Source: Zygnema cylindricum (Eukaryota; Streptophyta; Zygnematophyceae; Zygnematales; Zygnemataceae). From it: DNA of 35,000 bases. The notes under the pieces were generated by a model, which did no database searches, was not told where the DNA came from, and saw only the letters and a program-made list of their open reading frames with translations. The position numbers and the translations under genes are program-made. The stretch covers positions 1 to 35,000 of the forward strand of contig JBBHKE010000745.1 in the NCBI GenBank assembly GCA_037447655.1, in the 5' to 3' direction. Shown here piece after piece: positions 21,149 through 35,000 of this stretch; position 1 is the stretch's first letter; the number at the start of each line of letters is the position of its first letter.

Positions 21149-21257
21149 ATAACGAGCAAAGACAGCCCGCCAGCTCCACCACGTGGCAGCCGCTAGAAAA
21201 CGTACCATTTTCGTACGGTATCAGCAAAGCTAGTAGAAACAGCGTACGGAGCGACAT
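401..21257 (-). CDS. Secreted PAN / Pro-rich / papain-like protease / EGF / LysM protein (spliced)
   Basis: I assembled this gene from exons joined by splice site and phase. Exons in transcript order: 21206-21257 (tentative signal peptide), 19090-19359, 17809-18078, [16309-16579, frameshifted], 14914-15183, 13707-13976, 12387-12815, 10040-10219, 7387-7610, 6917-7054, 6047-6269, 4806-4958, 4375-4509, 1959-2083, 969-1058, 401-544. With the damaged exon left out every junction keeps frame, giving about 990 residues. Approximate order in the protein: signal 1-17, four PAN/Apple modules 18-377, Pro-rich spacer 378-520, C1A protease 521-775, two EGF-like modules 776-871, two LysM modules 872-990. 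Catalytic residues are present in the model (Gln577, Cys583, His717, Asn737). The domains imply an exported, disulfide-rich protease acting in the wall or matrix, with PAN modules binding protein or glycan and LysM modules binding N-acetylglucosamine polymers. The 5' end and the use of exon 16309-16579 are the uncertain parts. Substrate is unknown. Confidence 0.8.
969..1058 (-). CDS. Gene 1 exon: end of LysM 1 and start of LysM 2
   Basis: This 90-nt, phase 0-0 exon encodes 30 residues beginning GLDCTKFLTVGTIVNV and ending CAVTYAVQE. It supplies the C-terminal half of the first LysM (the NPGLDC turn and the VGTIVNV strand) and the first strand of the second LysM (YAVQE before NDTC). The splice sites are an AAATACAG acceptor and a GTAAAA donor. 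It is too short to stand out as an open frame. Finding the missing half of each flanking LysM here is strong support for the model. Confidence 0.85.
1545..1602. repeat. 8-bp tandem repeat (CTATATAC)n
   Basis: About seven consecutive copies of an 8-bp unit (ctatatac) lie in the intron between the first two LysM exons. No coding role is visible. Confidence 0.85.
1959..2083 (-). CDS. Gene 1 exon: first LysM domain, N-terminal part
   Basis: This 125-nt exon enters in phase 1 and leaves in phase 0. It encodes SASASVIGKPQ followed by YYTIPKGFNITCYTIYNVYG and a NQTTFMAQNP ending, the canonical first strand, helix and second helix of a LysM module. The following exon (969-1058) begins GLDC and completes the NPGLDC motif. 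Splice sites are a TTTTCAG acceptor and a GTAAGT donor. A CU-rich tract in transcript sense (2085-2165) precedes the acceptor. Confidence 0.85.
2480..3640 (+). pseudogene. GC-richer island with broken plus-strand reading frames, unknown origin
   Basis: This island inside the intron between EGF 2 and LysM 1 is clearly richer in G and C than its surroundings. On the plus strand, 2492-2896 is open from an ATG (starting MFSSINARACDEDIISEIL). A different frame is open from 2794 to a TAA at 3030-3032 and looks protein-like (ending FVSNAWSLFEAVEGL). A third open stretch runs 3082-3273. No splice-consistent way to join them is obvious, so a decayed inserted gene or mobile element is likelier than a working nested gene. 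I do not recognise the protein. Two short tandem repeats, at about 2690-2735 (about 25 bp x2) and 3609-3646 (19 bp x2), also lie here. Confidence 0.35.
3640..4180. other. intronic region with no recognisable gene
   Basis: This stretch continues the GC-richer island. It contains a purine-rich tract at about 3795-3835 and a pyrimidine-rich tract at about 3885-3975. Open frames here are low-complexity translations of these tracts. Confidence 0.4.
4180..4386 (-). repeat. Decayed tandem copies of the EGF 2 exon end and splice donor
   Basis: Starting inside the end of exon 4375-4509 and running into the intron, a unit of about 50 bp recurs four to five times. In transcript sense each unit holds a version of the exon end and donor (ACTTGCGTTCCATGTGAG) followed by a TAGGATAAATC-like stretch. 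Copies are recognisable at about 4330-4345, 4285-4310, 4250-4270 and 4205-4225, diverging with distance. The unit therefore spans the coding/intron junction. Confidence 0.8.
4375..4509 (-). CDS. Gene 1 exon: second EGF-like module
   Basis: This symmetrical phase 1-1 exon (135 nt) encodes an EGF-like module: FPCTFGRSNPCGVGTCVDSR, then GDYTCVCPLLYAP and GVQTCVP, with six cysteines in the C..C..C..CxC..C order typical of EGF folds. The donor is CCAT|GTGAGT and the acceptor is CACACAG, preceded by a long CU-rich tract in transcript sense (4556-4665). EGF-like modules act as extracellular spacers or adhesion modules and require a secreted protein. Confidence 0.82.
4556..4665. repeat. GA-rich low-complexity tract (CU-rich in transcript)
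   Basis: A (GAGAGG)-type tract on the plus strand lies about 50 nt upstream, in transcript sense, of the EGF 2 acceptor. It is effectively an extended polypyrimidine tract. Confidence 0.8.
4806..4958 (-). CDS. Gene 1 exon: first EGF-like module
   Basis: This phase 1-1 exon (153 nt) encodes TNPCFIDTISPDMNPCGGGI, then CVPNKANHKCQCFRPFVP and a TQTCAPG end. That is an EGF-like module with six cysteines, closely similar in layout to the next exon. The acceptor is CTTCCCCCAG and the donor CCGG|GTGAGG. It joins directly to the end of the protease domain (VKAK), so the protease is followed by EGF modules within one polypeptide. A GA-rich tract at 4976-5038 (CU-rich in the transcript) lies just upstream of the acceptor. 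Confidence 0.83.
4976..5038. repeat. GA-rich tract upstream of the EGF 1 acceptor
   Basis: A plus-strand (GGGAGA)-type tract directly adjoins the acceptor of exon 4806-4958. In the transcript it is CU-rich. Confidence 0.8.
5040..6046. other. intron between protease and EGF exons
   Basis: This is AT-rich intronic sequence. I see poly-A/T runs and a short TA-rich stretch at about 5940-5965, and no additional exon. Confidence 0.5.
6047..6269 (-). CDS. Gene 1 exon: C-terminal part of papain-like protease (His and Asn)
   Basis: This exon encodes PGTFDDEECFANGIDHTVVV, then TGY, FWKIRNSWGTNWGD and GICGINVLPAFVPIVKAK. It holds the catalytic His of C1A peptidases (GIDHTV) and the catalytic Asn with its NSWG motif. 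Phase is 0 at the start (GGGCAG acceptor) and 1 at the end (AAAAG|GTAAAA). Reading through the donor would reach a stop at about 5982. The donor is preferred because it joins in phase to EGF 1. Family C1A cleaves peptide bonds through a Cys-His pair. Confidence 0.87.
6270..6916. other. intron between protease exons 3 and 4
   Basis: No exon is seen. A GA-rich stretch at about 6463-6560 is the only notable composition feature. Confidence 0.5.
6917..7054 (-). CDS. Gene 1 exon: middle of papain-like protease
   Basis: This 138-nt phase 0-0 exon encodes 46 residues: VRPTIRISSYEQV, a stretch of hydrophobic residues, then QPAIVNIEASSDSFQNFIG. It corresponds to the papain segment usually written QPVSVAIEAS..FQFYxGGI, just ahead of the catalytic His segment. 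Splice sites are a TTTTTTTAG acceptor and GTAAGA donor. It lacks its own ATG and was found by looking for the segment missing between the flanking protease exons. Confidence 0.85.
7387..7610 (-). CDS. Gene 1 exon: catalytic Cys part of papain-like protease
   Basis: This exon completes the motif KDQGSCSSCWVHAPIAAIES, where the second Cys of SSCW is the catalytic nucleophile (Cys583 in the model). It continues SEKSLLKCMGADCESDGW and LVLEEDYQLN, matching the LxDC..GCxGG..ENGLVLEEDYPY region of C1A peptidases. Two deviations are visible: GSCW is SSCW and the following AF is VH. Phase is 1 at the start and 0 at the end, with a TTTTATAG acceptor and a GTAAGT donor. Confidence 0.87.
7842..7975. repeat. 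CT-rich low-complexity tract
   Basis: A pyrimidine-rich stretch on the plus strand lies in the intron between protease exons 1 and 2. Open frames across it are not coding. Confidence 0.75.
8718..9900. repeat. Three dispersed copies of a GCGCC...TGTCACGCTGG repeat
   Basis: Copies lie at about 8718-8805, 9712-9780 and 9818-9895. Shared elements are a gcgccaaaaaaa-like start, a gcgccttcc stretch and an atgtcacgctgg block. Their GC content stands above the intron background. They could be fragments of a dispersed non-autonomous element. I see no clear terminal repeats. Confidence 0.55.
10040..10219 (-). CDS. Gene 1 exon: N-terminal part of the mature protease domain
   Basis: This 180-nt phase 1-1 exon encodes RGFGLSGGSIPFVPPKYVNK, a short linker, then VNWDWESQKALPIVKDQGSC. 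The last part is the start of the mature papain fold (usually DWRxxGAVTPVKNQGxCGSCW), including the oxyanion-hole Gln. The acceptor is CTTTCAG and the donor TGCA|GTAAGAG. No I29 inhibitor prodomain (ERFNIN helix) is encoded before it: the preceding exon is proline-rich. Confidence 0.83.
10220..12386. other. 2.2-kb intron between Pro-rich and protease exons
   Basis: I see no confident exon. A segment near 10990-11040 on the minus strand weakly resembles the His segment of the protease but lacks the rest of the exon. The 107-bp array occupies the end near the Pro-rich exon. Confidence 0.45.
11560..12030. repeat. Degenerate ~107-bp tandem repeat in a gene 1 intron
   Basis: A block close to tttaggaatgtctaaaaaa recurs at about 11598, 11689, 11798, 11905, 11948 and 11991. 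Spacing is roughly 100 bp for the first four copies and shorter after that. The intervening AT-rich sequence is partly similar. Confidence 0.65.
12387..12815 (-). CDS. Gene 1 exon: hydroxyproline-type Pro-rich spacer
   Basis: This 429-nt phase 1-1 exon encodes 143 residues, almost all Pro, Arg and Ser, built from PPSPPPRRPPSPPP-like units. This composition is typical of the rod-like, often hydroxylated and glycosylated spacers of green algal wall proteins. It separates the PAN modules from the protease. The acceptor is TTTTGCAG; the donor I chose is ATAC|GTATGC, the one that matches the phase of the next exon. At DNA level it is a G-rich (plus strand) minisatellite, so length variation is expected. 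Confidence 0.75.
12902..12935. repeat. (AT)n microsatellite
   Basis: A near-perfect AT dinucleotide run in the intron upstream of the Pro-rich exon. Confidence 0.9.
13205..13706 (-). repeat. Degenerate tandem array seeded by the PAN E exon end
   Basis: Directly after the PAN E donor, AT-rich units of about 50-60 bp repeat some eight times. Each begins (plus strand) with a ccctccaaccttngatttc-like block. The block resembles the exon end and donor of the PAN exons (cccaaccttttag), so the array seems to derive from the splice junction. Similar units occur after other PAN exons, at 17137-17225 and 17695-17730. Confidence 0.6.
13707..13976 (-). CDS. Gene 1 exon: PAN/Apple module E
   Basis: This 270-nt phase 1-1 exon encodes a 90-residue module beginning FYDSPNPGICSNVENGVSYR, with CCKECSITNGCFLWSFDT in the middle and SGQPLKG at the end. 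The CC..C....GC..WSF......CYL spacing is that of PAN/Apple (PAN_4-type) domains, disulfide-bonded modules that bind proteins or carbohydrates outside the cell. It is the last of the PAN exons and splices to the Pro-rich exon. Confidence 0.83.
13977..14913. other. intron between PAN D and PAN E
   Basis: Only AT-rich intronic sequence is visible. Open frames here have no domain signature. Confidence 0.5.
14914..15183 (-). CDS. Gene 1 exon: PAN/Apple module D
   Basis: This exon is 270 nt, phase 1-1. It encodes YYDSPDPRICNNTENGVSYL, then PNCCKTCSQTNGCILWSFDT and a CYLFSQKNPQW block, ending SGQPLKG. It is nearly identical at nucleotide level to the frameshifted exon 16309-16579, and the similarity runs on into the upstream intron. 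It is therefore one product of a recent segmental duplication. Confidence 0.84.
15184..16308. other. intron between PAN C and PAN D
   Basis: The sequence 15240-15330 is homologous to the intron upstream of PAN C (16621-16700). The stretch near 15350-15480 resembles 17380-17540. These show that exon plus flanking intron was duplicated together. No further exon is seen. Confidence 0.5.
16309..16579 (-). pseudogene. Frameshifted PAN/Apple exon C
   Basis: This exon has the same splice sites and nearly the same sequence as PAN D but is 271 nt long: an extra T (plus strand, run at 16452-16454) falls after the CCK codons. The N-terminal half reads in one frame and the TCSQTNGCILWSF half in the next. 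Because flanking introns are phase 1, skipping this exon would leave the rest of the protein in frame, whereas including it would not. It is either a decaying exon or a base-calling error in a short homopolymer. Confidence 0.8.
16580..17808. other. intron between PAN B and PAN C
   Basis: This is AT-rich sequence with segments homologous to neighbouring PAN introns (17575-17690 matches 16075-16170). Decayed exon-end units lie at 17137-17225 and 17695-17730. No exon is seen. Confidence 0.5.
17809..18078 (-). CDS. Gene 1 exon: PAN/Apple module B
   Basis: This exon is 270 nt, phase 1-1. It encodes FYDSPDPKICSNVENGVSYR, the CCKTCSQTNGCILWSFDT core, a CYLLSQKNPQW block and SGQPLKG. The acceptor is TTTACAG and the donor AAAAG|GTTTGA. 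The first part resembles module E and the core resembles C and D, consistent with repeated duplication and perhaps gene conversion among modules. Confidence 0.83.
18079..19089. other. intron between PAN A and PAN B
   Basis: No exon is visible. A TTTTTC repeat lies at about 18436-18466 and an (AT)n tract at 18783-18804. Confidence 0.5.
19090..19359 (-). CDS. Gene 1 exon: PAN/Apple module A (most divergent)
   Basis: This exon is 270 nt, phase 1-1, and is the first PAN module of the protein. It encodes YCASTMTANCMNIEYGVAYI, then GDCCQICSEANGCALWSFDA, a CYFMSQKNPLW block and SGQPVKG. It is the most diverged copy, as expected for the oldest member of a tandem family. The acceptor is TTTGTTACAG, preceded by a GA-rich plus-strand tract (19376-19420). 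Reading upstream without an intron gives low-complexity sequence, so an upstream exon is required. Confidence 0.8.
19430..19660. repeat. GATGAT-rich degenerate repeat
   Basis: The plus strand is filled with gatgat, gatgatga and related strings interrupted by other sequence. It lies in intron 1 of gene 1. Translations are His/Ser-rich and not credible as coding. Confidence 0.7.
20245..20815. repeat. Degenerate heptamer minisatellite (ATTGGAC)n
   Basis: The plus strand consists largely of attggac, attagac, attgaac and attggaa in register for several hundred bases, broken by short unrelated stretches and a (GA)n run at about 20752-20770. It is intronic if the proposed first exon is correct. The unit differs from known telomere repeats. 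Confidence 0.85.
21103..21145. repeat. (GA)n microsatellite
   Basis: A long GA dinucleotide run on the plus strand, near the putative first exon of gene 1 and inside its first intron. Confidence 0.9.
21206..21257 (-). CDS. Tentative first exon of gene 1: signal peptide
   Basis: An ATG at 21257 opens a short frame encoding MSLRTLFLLALLIPYEN, which has the n-region charge and hydrophobic core of a signal peptide. A donor (AATG|GTACGT) follows in phase 1, exactly the phase required by PAN A (acceptor at 19360). The intron would be about 1.85 kb. No better candidate was found upstream. The cleavage site is unclear because the exon is short. Transcript evidence is needed to confirm it. Confidence 0.4.
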
Positions 21258-21409
21258 GGAACCTGACGTGGAAAACCTGCGTCAGCAGGAAGGGGAGGGG
21301 GGGACCCTGTAACGGTGATCGAAACTTCAACAATTTGGCTTTGAAGGAATGATGTTGACCAACGGCCTGTGCTTATGTAACCATGAATTAAGGCTCTCTT
21401 GGCTCTCTA

Positions 21410-21549
21410 TTCTCCGTACACACATCCAGGATTGTAGATCTGACGGTTTCGATTGAGAAGTAAGATTCTCAGCTTTCGATTGGAGGTCTCCGTTTGAAAA
21501 AAGGACAAGTGTGTACGGAAAAAAGTTGTTTTTTACGCGACGAAAAAAA
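21410..21549. mobile_element. MITE-like inverted-repeat element, copy 1
   Basis: The element is bounded by ttctccgtacacac on the left (21410-21423) and its inverted form from 21509, which continues to 21549. The left terminal repeat is truncated relative to copy 2. The internal sequence (aggattgtngatctgacgg) is shared with copy 2. No transposase is encoded. Confidence 0.6.
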
Positions 21550-21613
21550 CATTAACGCTACAGTACTAACGATTCACGGTTTGCTGTAGGTCTGTAGTTT
21601 TACACCGTAATGC

Positions 21614-21771
21614 TTTTTTCGTCGCGTAAAACATCTTTTCTCCGTACACACGTGTAGGATTGTGGATCTGACGGTTGCGATTGAATGGTAAAGTTCTCAG
21701 CTAATGGCGGTCTCCATGTGAAAATCGGACTAAGTGTGTACGGAGAAAAGATGTTTTAAGTGGCGAAAAAA
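21614..21771. mobile_element. MITE-like element, copy 2, with 38-bp terminal inverted repeats
   Basis: The left end 21614-21651 and right end 21734-21771 are reverse complements with 35 of 38 positions matching by eye. Between them lies about 80 bp shared with copy 1. The size (158 bp), long inverted ends and lack of coding sequence fit a miniature inverted-repeat element. A clear target-site duplication is not evident. Confidence 0.7.
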
Positions 21772-22500
21772 ATTATCAACACTAATAGCGATACTCAGTG
21801 AACAGTGCACCGCGAATCATTATTAGACTATAGAGATTATTAGAGTAAAGAAACAATTAGCGTCATTCATTCTAATTTAGAACTAGGAGACGTGGCAGGT
21901 TATAGTCCACGTCCTTAAATAGTGTAATTTGTTCTATTTAAGGTATCAATGTCAAAATTTCGGGGTGCCGATATAGAGTACATAAGGCTAATAACGATTC
22001 ACGGTGTACTTACGGCTCTCGTTGGCAGCGTTGGCAATATTGTACGGACACGATTATTGATCACTTGCCTCGTACTTTACTGCGACTATACCATGTATAG
22101 ATATTAGGGTATCTGCCCATGTAGCCGTTACTTTGAAGAATCGCTTTGGATTTAAGTGAAGATTCTCCGTACTACTTTTCATAGCATTCCAATGTACGAA
22201 AATGAAATCGGAACTATGACATGTGACGGTTGTAGACGTAAGTGCAACTTGTGACAGTTTAAGACGACTACGAACTTCTGACGTCTAACTATTCGTGACA
22301 TTATAGATGTGCTACGGGTTTGTGACATTGTGACGTCATGCTCACTTATAACAACCTCGACTTCACCCATTCAAGAACTTTCCGCCATGGCTTCTAAGTT
22401 TCGTTTACACGACATTTTTCACTCAAATTGTCATCAAAATATGCCCAAAGGTAGTCAAAATATTTTTTTTCAAAGCTTTTCATTTCATATCACTATTTCC
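21772..22500. other. intergenic spacer, no gene recognised
   Basis: This lies between the 5' end of gene 1 and the 3' end of pta. It holds short elements shared with the MITE region, such as aacgattcacggt at 21568 and 21994. Open frames have no recognisable domain. Confidence 0.5.
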
Positions 22501-22514
22501 GTGTTTCATTCCGA

Positions 22515-22712
22515 GAGGGAGAGGGAGAGAGAGAGGGAGAGAGAGAGAGAGAGGAGGGGAGGGAGAGGGAGGGAGGGGAGAGGAGGAGAGGAGAGGGAGA
22601 GGGAGAGGAGATGAGGATGGACAGATGAGGAGGAGGAGGAGGAGGAGGAGGAGGAGGAGGGAGGGAGGAGGAGGAGGTGAGGGGGAGGAGGAGGAGGAGG
22701 GAATGGATAATA
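22515..22712. repeat. GA/GGA-rich microsatellite block
   Basis: Long gagaggg and gga runs on the plus strand. Translations in any frame are Arg/Glu or Ser/Pro/Leu low complexity. Confidence 0.9.
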
Positions 22713-22911
22713 TTAACGACAATGACCGCGACAACCTGATCAATGGACCAGAAATATGGCGGTGTTTTGTGAGTAATCTTAAGCTTCCGTTTTTGAGTGT
22801 TTGTATTACGGTGCATGCTTTGTTTATTGTGAAGTGATCCCATCACCTTTATAACTCCAATATATTCAAATACATACAAAAAGCACAATGAGTTTATGCT
22901 CAATAAACCAC

Positions 22912-22917
22912 TTTATT
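22912..22917 (-). terminator. possible AATAAA polyadenylation signal for pta
   Basis: AATAAA on the minus strand lies about 450 nt beyond the pta stop codon. I found no TGTAA between the stop and this point. The assignment is weak in an AT-rich genome. Confidence 0.2.
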
Positions 22918-22988
22918 TCCGATATTGGGTCCAATAACTACATACCCAAACAGGCATTTTTGCCCAATTTGCTTTTCTTCCTCAGTTG

Positions 22989-23081
22989 ACCAAAATCCTA
23001 GACTAACGACCAAAAGTGTACCAAAAGTGTACCAAAATCCTAGACTAACGACCAAAAGTGTACCAAAAGTGTACCAAAATC
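22989..23081. repeat. 42-bp tandem repeat, 2.2 copies
   Basis: Units 22989-23030 and 23031-23072 are identical by eye, followed by a partial third. Each unit itself contains accaaaagtgt twice. It sits in the 3' flank of pta. Confidence 0.9.
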
Positions 23082-23367
23082 TGTGTGAAGTGCCTAGTAT
23101 CTCTTTTTGAAACATCCCTGCCTTCATAATACAAAACTAAAACATGTGTTTCCGTTTTTCATTTCCTTCAATTTCCTACACCTCTAGGGCTCATTCCACC
23201 GTACATTTTCACATTCTCAACAAAAAAAATAAAAAAACTAAAAACAGTGTCACAACTCCTCTCCAAAAAGCTCCCTGTCCTAAAAATCCTCTTCTCGTCA
23301 TCGTCTTTTGGAAAGCTTCCCTTCCTAAAACAAAAACATTACTGCAAAAAACAAGTTATCATGTCGC

Positions 23368-33046
<9,679 letters not shown>

Positions 33047-33925
33047 TTTACCGCTCCTTCCTTTCTTCCTTCCTTCCTTCGGTTTTTCCGGTTTTTCCGG
33101 ATCTTTTTTTCCTTTCTAGAGTCTGATACAATATTAGTGTGGACGGTGAAAAGAGGAGCCTGGAACCAGTAATAGTGTGGAAAAATAACAAGTGAAAATG
33201 ATTTCCAAGAGACTGTCAACTGTATAGAGGAGGTCTAGGAGGTTTTTCTTAAAATGTTTTGGAAAATAAAGAAAAAATGAAAAAATGATTATGTCCGTGT
33301 TTTCTTAAGAGTCTTGTTTCTGTGACTTCTTGGAATAGGAAAGCTCTGTATAAAGGTTGATACTTTATTTAAATAAAAAAAAAAAAATGCTTCTTTAGAG
33401 CTTTCAGTAGCTTTAAAAAATGGAGATAAGATGCGAAACCTTTTTGGACTTGAAATTAAGAAACTGAAGTTTTAACAGTTTACAGTGTAGAATTATAACC
33501 TTATAATTTTTGAATTTTCAATGCTGATGAATAAACTAATGGTAGAAAAATTAGTTCCGCTGCAATTTCTACTTCAAGAATTTAAAATGTTTTTCAAATA
33601 TGCCGTGATATTTGCCCTATTTTCTTGACATTCAGAGAAAAAATACTGACGATATTTGACTTCTAAAATTACGAGTTATTTTTTTTTCATGAATTAATAT
33701 ACAAAAGCTTCTAAAAAGAAAGTAAAGAGATCCAGTTAAAAACAACAGAAAAAACAGAAAAAACAAAAAATGCTAAGTATACAGAGAAGCTGGTTGAGTA
33801 GAATAATTACTAGAAGTTGCAGTAATAGTTGTTGATATTGAAGTAACGTTTTCAATAAAAGTGAGCAATAGAAGCCATGGCTAGGGCTAACTTCTTGCAA
33901 TCTCAATTTGTAGTTATGATGCAGA
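33047..33925. other. 5' flank of pta
   Basis: This holds the presumed promoter and 5' UTR of pta. A cttcctt run at 33056-33079 and a duplicated ggtttttccgg at 33080-33100 lie just upstream of the ATG. I cannot place a transcription start. No other gene is recognised. Confidence 0.4.
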
Positions 33926-33934
33926 TTATTGCTG

Positions 33935-34520
33935 CAAGTGCTGCAAGATTTCCGGGCAGCTGAAAAAGTTTTGCTGCGTACTATTTCCCTCTAGCAGCAA
34001 AAAAAAGTTCGTCGCGTCACAGCTGACGTTCTGTAGATTGCTGAATGTACGGTAATCAAAGTTTGTACATGGATGCAGGAAATGGCTAAAATAATTTTGG
34101 GCAGCTAGAAATCTTTTTCTTAGAAATATAGTACAGTACAGTACGGTACGGTACAGTACAGTAATCCTCTTTGGTAAAATAAATTTCAGCTCAACACAGC
34201 CAACCCGGCTTGTTGCCTGTAATATCATAAGGGCTACATTTAAGGAATTGGCCCTGATGTTAAGGGCAGATAGTACATTTTTTTGGACAAACCGTACGCA
34301 AATTAAGGCAGGTTTCTGTACGATATGTACGATTTTTTTTAAAAACGAGCGTAAATCTTCGATATTGTAAATCACCGTGTCAGCTTGTACATTGATGCAG
34401 GATATTGCTACAAGTATTTTGGGCAGCTAAAAAACATTTTCTCCGAAACTTTGGTCTATTTGTCTCCGGTAGCATAAAAAGAAATCATCGGATCACAGCT
34501 GACGTTTCAGTCGCTGGAAA
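33935..34520. repeat. Degenerate repeat family with gggcagcta and cacagctgacgtt blocks
   Basis: The block ttttgggcagctaaaaa occurs in related forms at about 33953, 34096 and 34418, and cacagctgacgtt at 34018 and 34494. The layout indicates at least two copies of a unit of roughly 100-130 bp plus a partial third. An open frame on the minus strand (33926-34375) spans some copies but is not recognisable. Confidence 0.6.
34131..34163. repeat. (GTACA/GTACG)n pentamer microsatellite
   Basis: Six and a half consecutive 5-bp units on the plus strand, inside the degenerate repeat region. Confidence 0.9.
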
Positions 34521-35000
34521 AAAATCTGCCCGCACGCCACCGACATATGGGAACCAATGGCGATAAGTTTTAGGGAGTGTGCTATTGACTTTTTGACTGT
34601 AAGAAATATCAGTATGCCGCTTGCATACAAGATTACAAATGGTGCGGAGGCTGAGCTGGATTCTGCTCCGTCATTCCAGCATGGCATCACTGCTGGCGAC
34701 TTTGTCGAGTCAGCAAAATGCAACTATTTTCCTGTACGGCAGTTGATGAGAGGCCTTCACGGAGCATATTTGACGTAACCACATAGAGACAGTCAAAATA
34801 AACTGGTTATGCTCAGGAATTTACAGAAATTTTCGGGTTGGAATTAAAAAACGTACATCTAGCTTACACGTCGACATCAACAGGATTTAGCGTGTTACTC
34901 TAGCATTCATATTGGACGTCTGGTTTGTCAGACCGTACATCGCAGAAAAAAAAAGAAAATTAGAAAAATTTATACAGGCGTCACATGGCCTCGTTCGGAC
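34521..35000. other. end of window, possible unrecognised coding fragment
   Basis: Opposed open frames overlap here: plus 34557-34778 and minus 34493-34723. Base composition is less AT-biased than the flanks, and the plus-strand product contains varied sequence (for example AYKITNGAEAELDSAPSF). I do not recognise either. One may be an exon of a gene extending past the window, or this may be a transposon remnant. Confidence 0.25.

Noticed and set aside
22480-22903. Ser/Pro/Leu-rich and Arg/Glu-rich frames on both strands
   Set aside because: They arise from the GA/GGA microsatellite block.
22900-23127. Minus-strand frame with repeated YTFGTLLVVSLGFW
   Set aside because: It is a translation of the 42-bp tandem repeat in the 3' flank of pta.

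Overview
The window is nuclear DNA of a eukaryote. It is AT-rich, with long introns bounded by GT-AG splice sites and many microsatellites and purine/pyrimidine tracts, and both recognisable genes are split into many short exons on the minus strand. A green alga or close relative is the best guess. Reasons are a PPSPPP-type proline-rich spacer of the kind found in chlorophyte cell-wall proteins, LysM and EGF modules joined to a papain-like protease, and a eukaryotic phosphate acetyltransferase with an organelle presequence (Chlamydomonas has such enzymes). The species cannot be fixed from the sequence alone.

Gene 1 (minus, about 21.26 kb down to 401) is a large secreted multidomain protein. 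I reassembled it by splice-site and phase matching: a tentative signal-peptide exon, four intact PAN/Apple exons plus a fifth with a frameshift, a proline-rich exon, four exons of a papain-family (C1A) cysteine protease with Cys, His and Asn all present, two EGF-like exons, and three exons encoding two LysM domains, ending in TAA at 401-403. All junctions keep frame if the damaged PAN exon is skipped, giving about 990 residues. It looks like an extracellular-matrix or wall-associated protease with carbohydrate-binding modules at its C-terminus.

Gene 2 (minus, 33046 down to 23368) is phosphate acetyltransferase (Pta). All 14 exons join in frame to exactly 783 codons plus a stop. The product has a mitochondrial-type presequence, an N-terminal P-loop-like domain without the Walker A lysine, a DRTGG domain and a complete catalytic domain. 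It would interconvert acetyl-CoA and acetyl phosphate; its usual partner, acetate kinase, is not in the window.

Non-coding layout: 1-400 is the 3' flank with TA/CA microsatellites. A GC-richer island with broken plus-strand reading frames (about 2.48-3.65 kb) lies inside a gene 1 intron. The spacer at 21.26-23.37 kb holds two MITE-like inverted-repeat elements and a 42-bp tandem repeat. The region from 33.05 to 35.0 kb is repeat-bearing flank without a gene I can defend.

The most striking structural signal is that introns of both genes carry tandem arrays that start at exon boundaries and contain decayed copies of exon ends with their splice sites (4180-4386, 13.2-13.7 kb, 25.25-25.5 kb, 28.93-29.4 kb, 30.28-30.5 kb). 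Local tandem duplication across splice junctions appears to have enlarged the introns here, and the same process at larger scale made the repeated 270-nt PAN exons.
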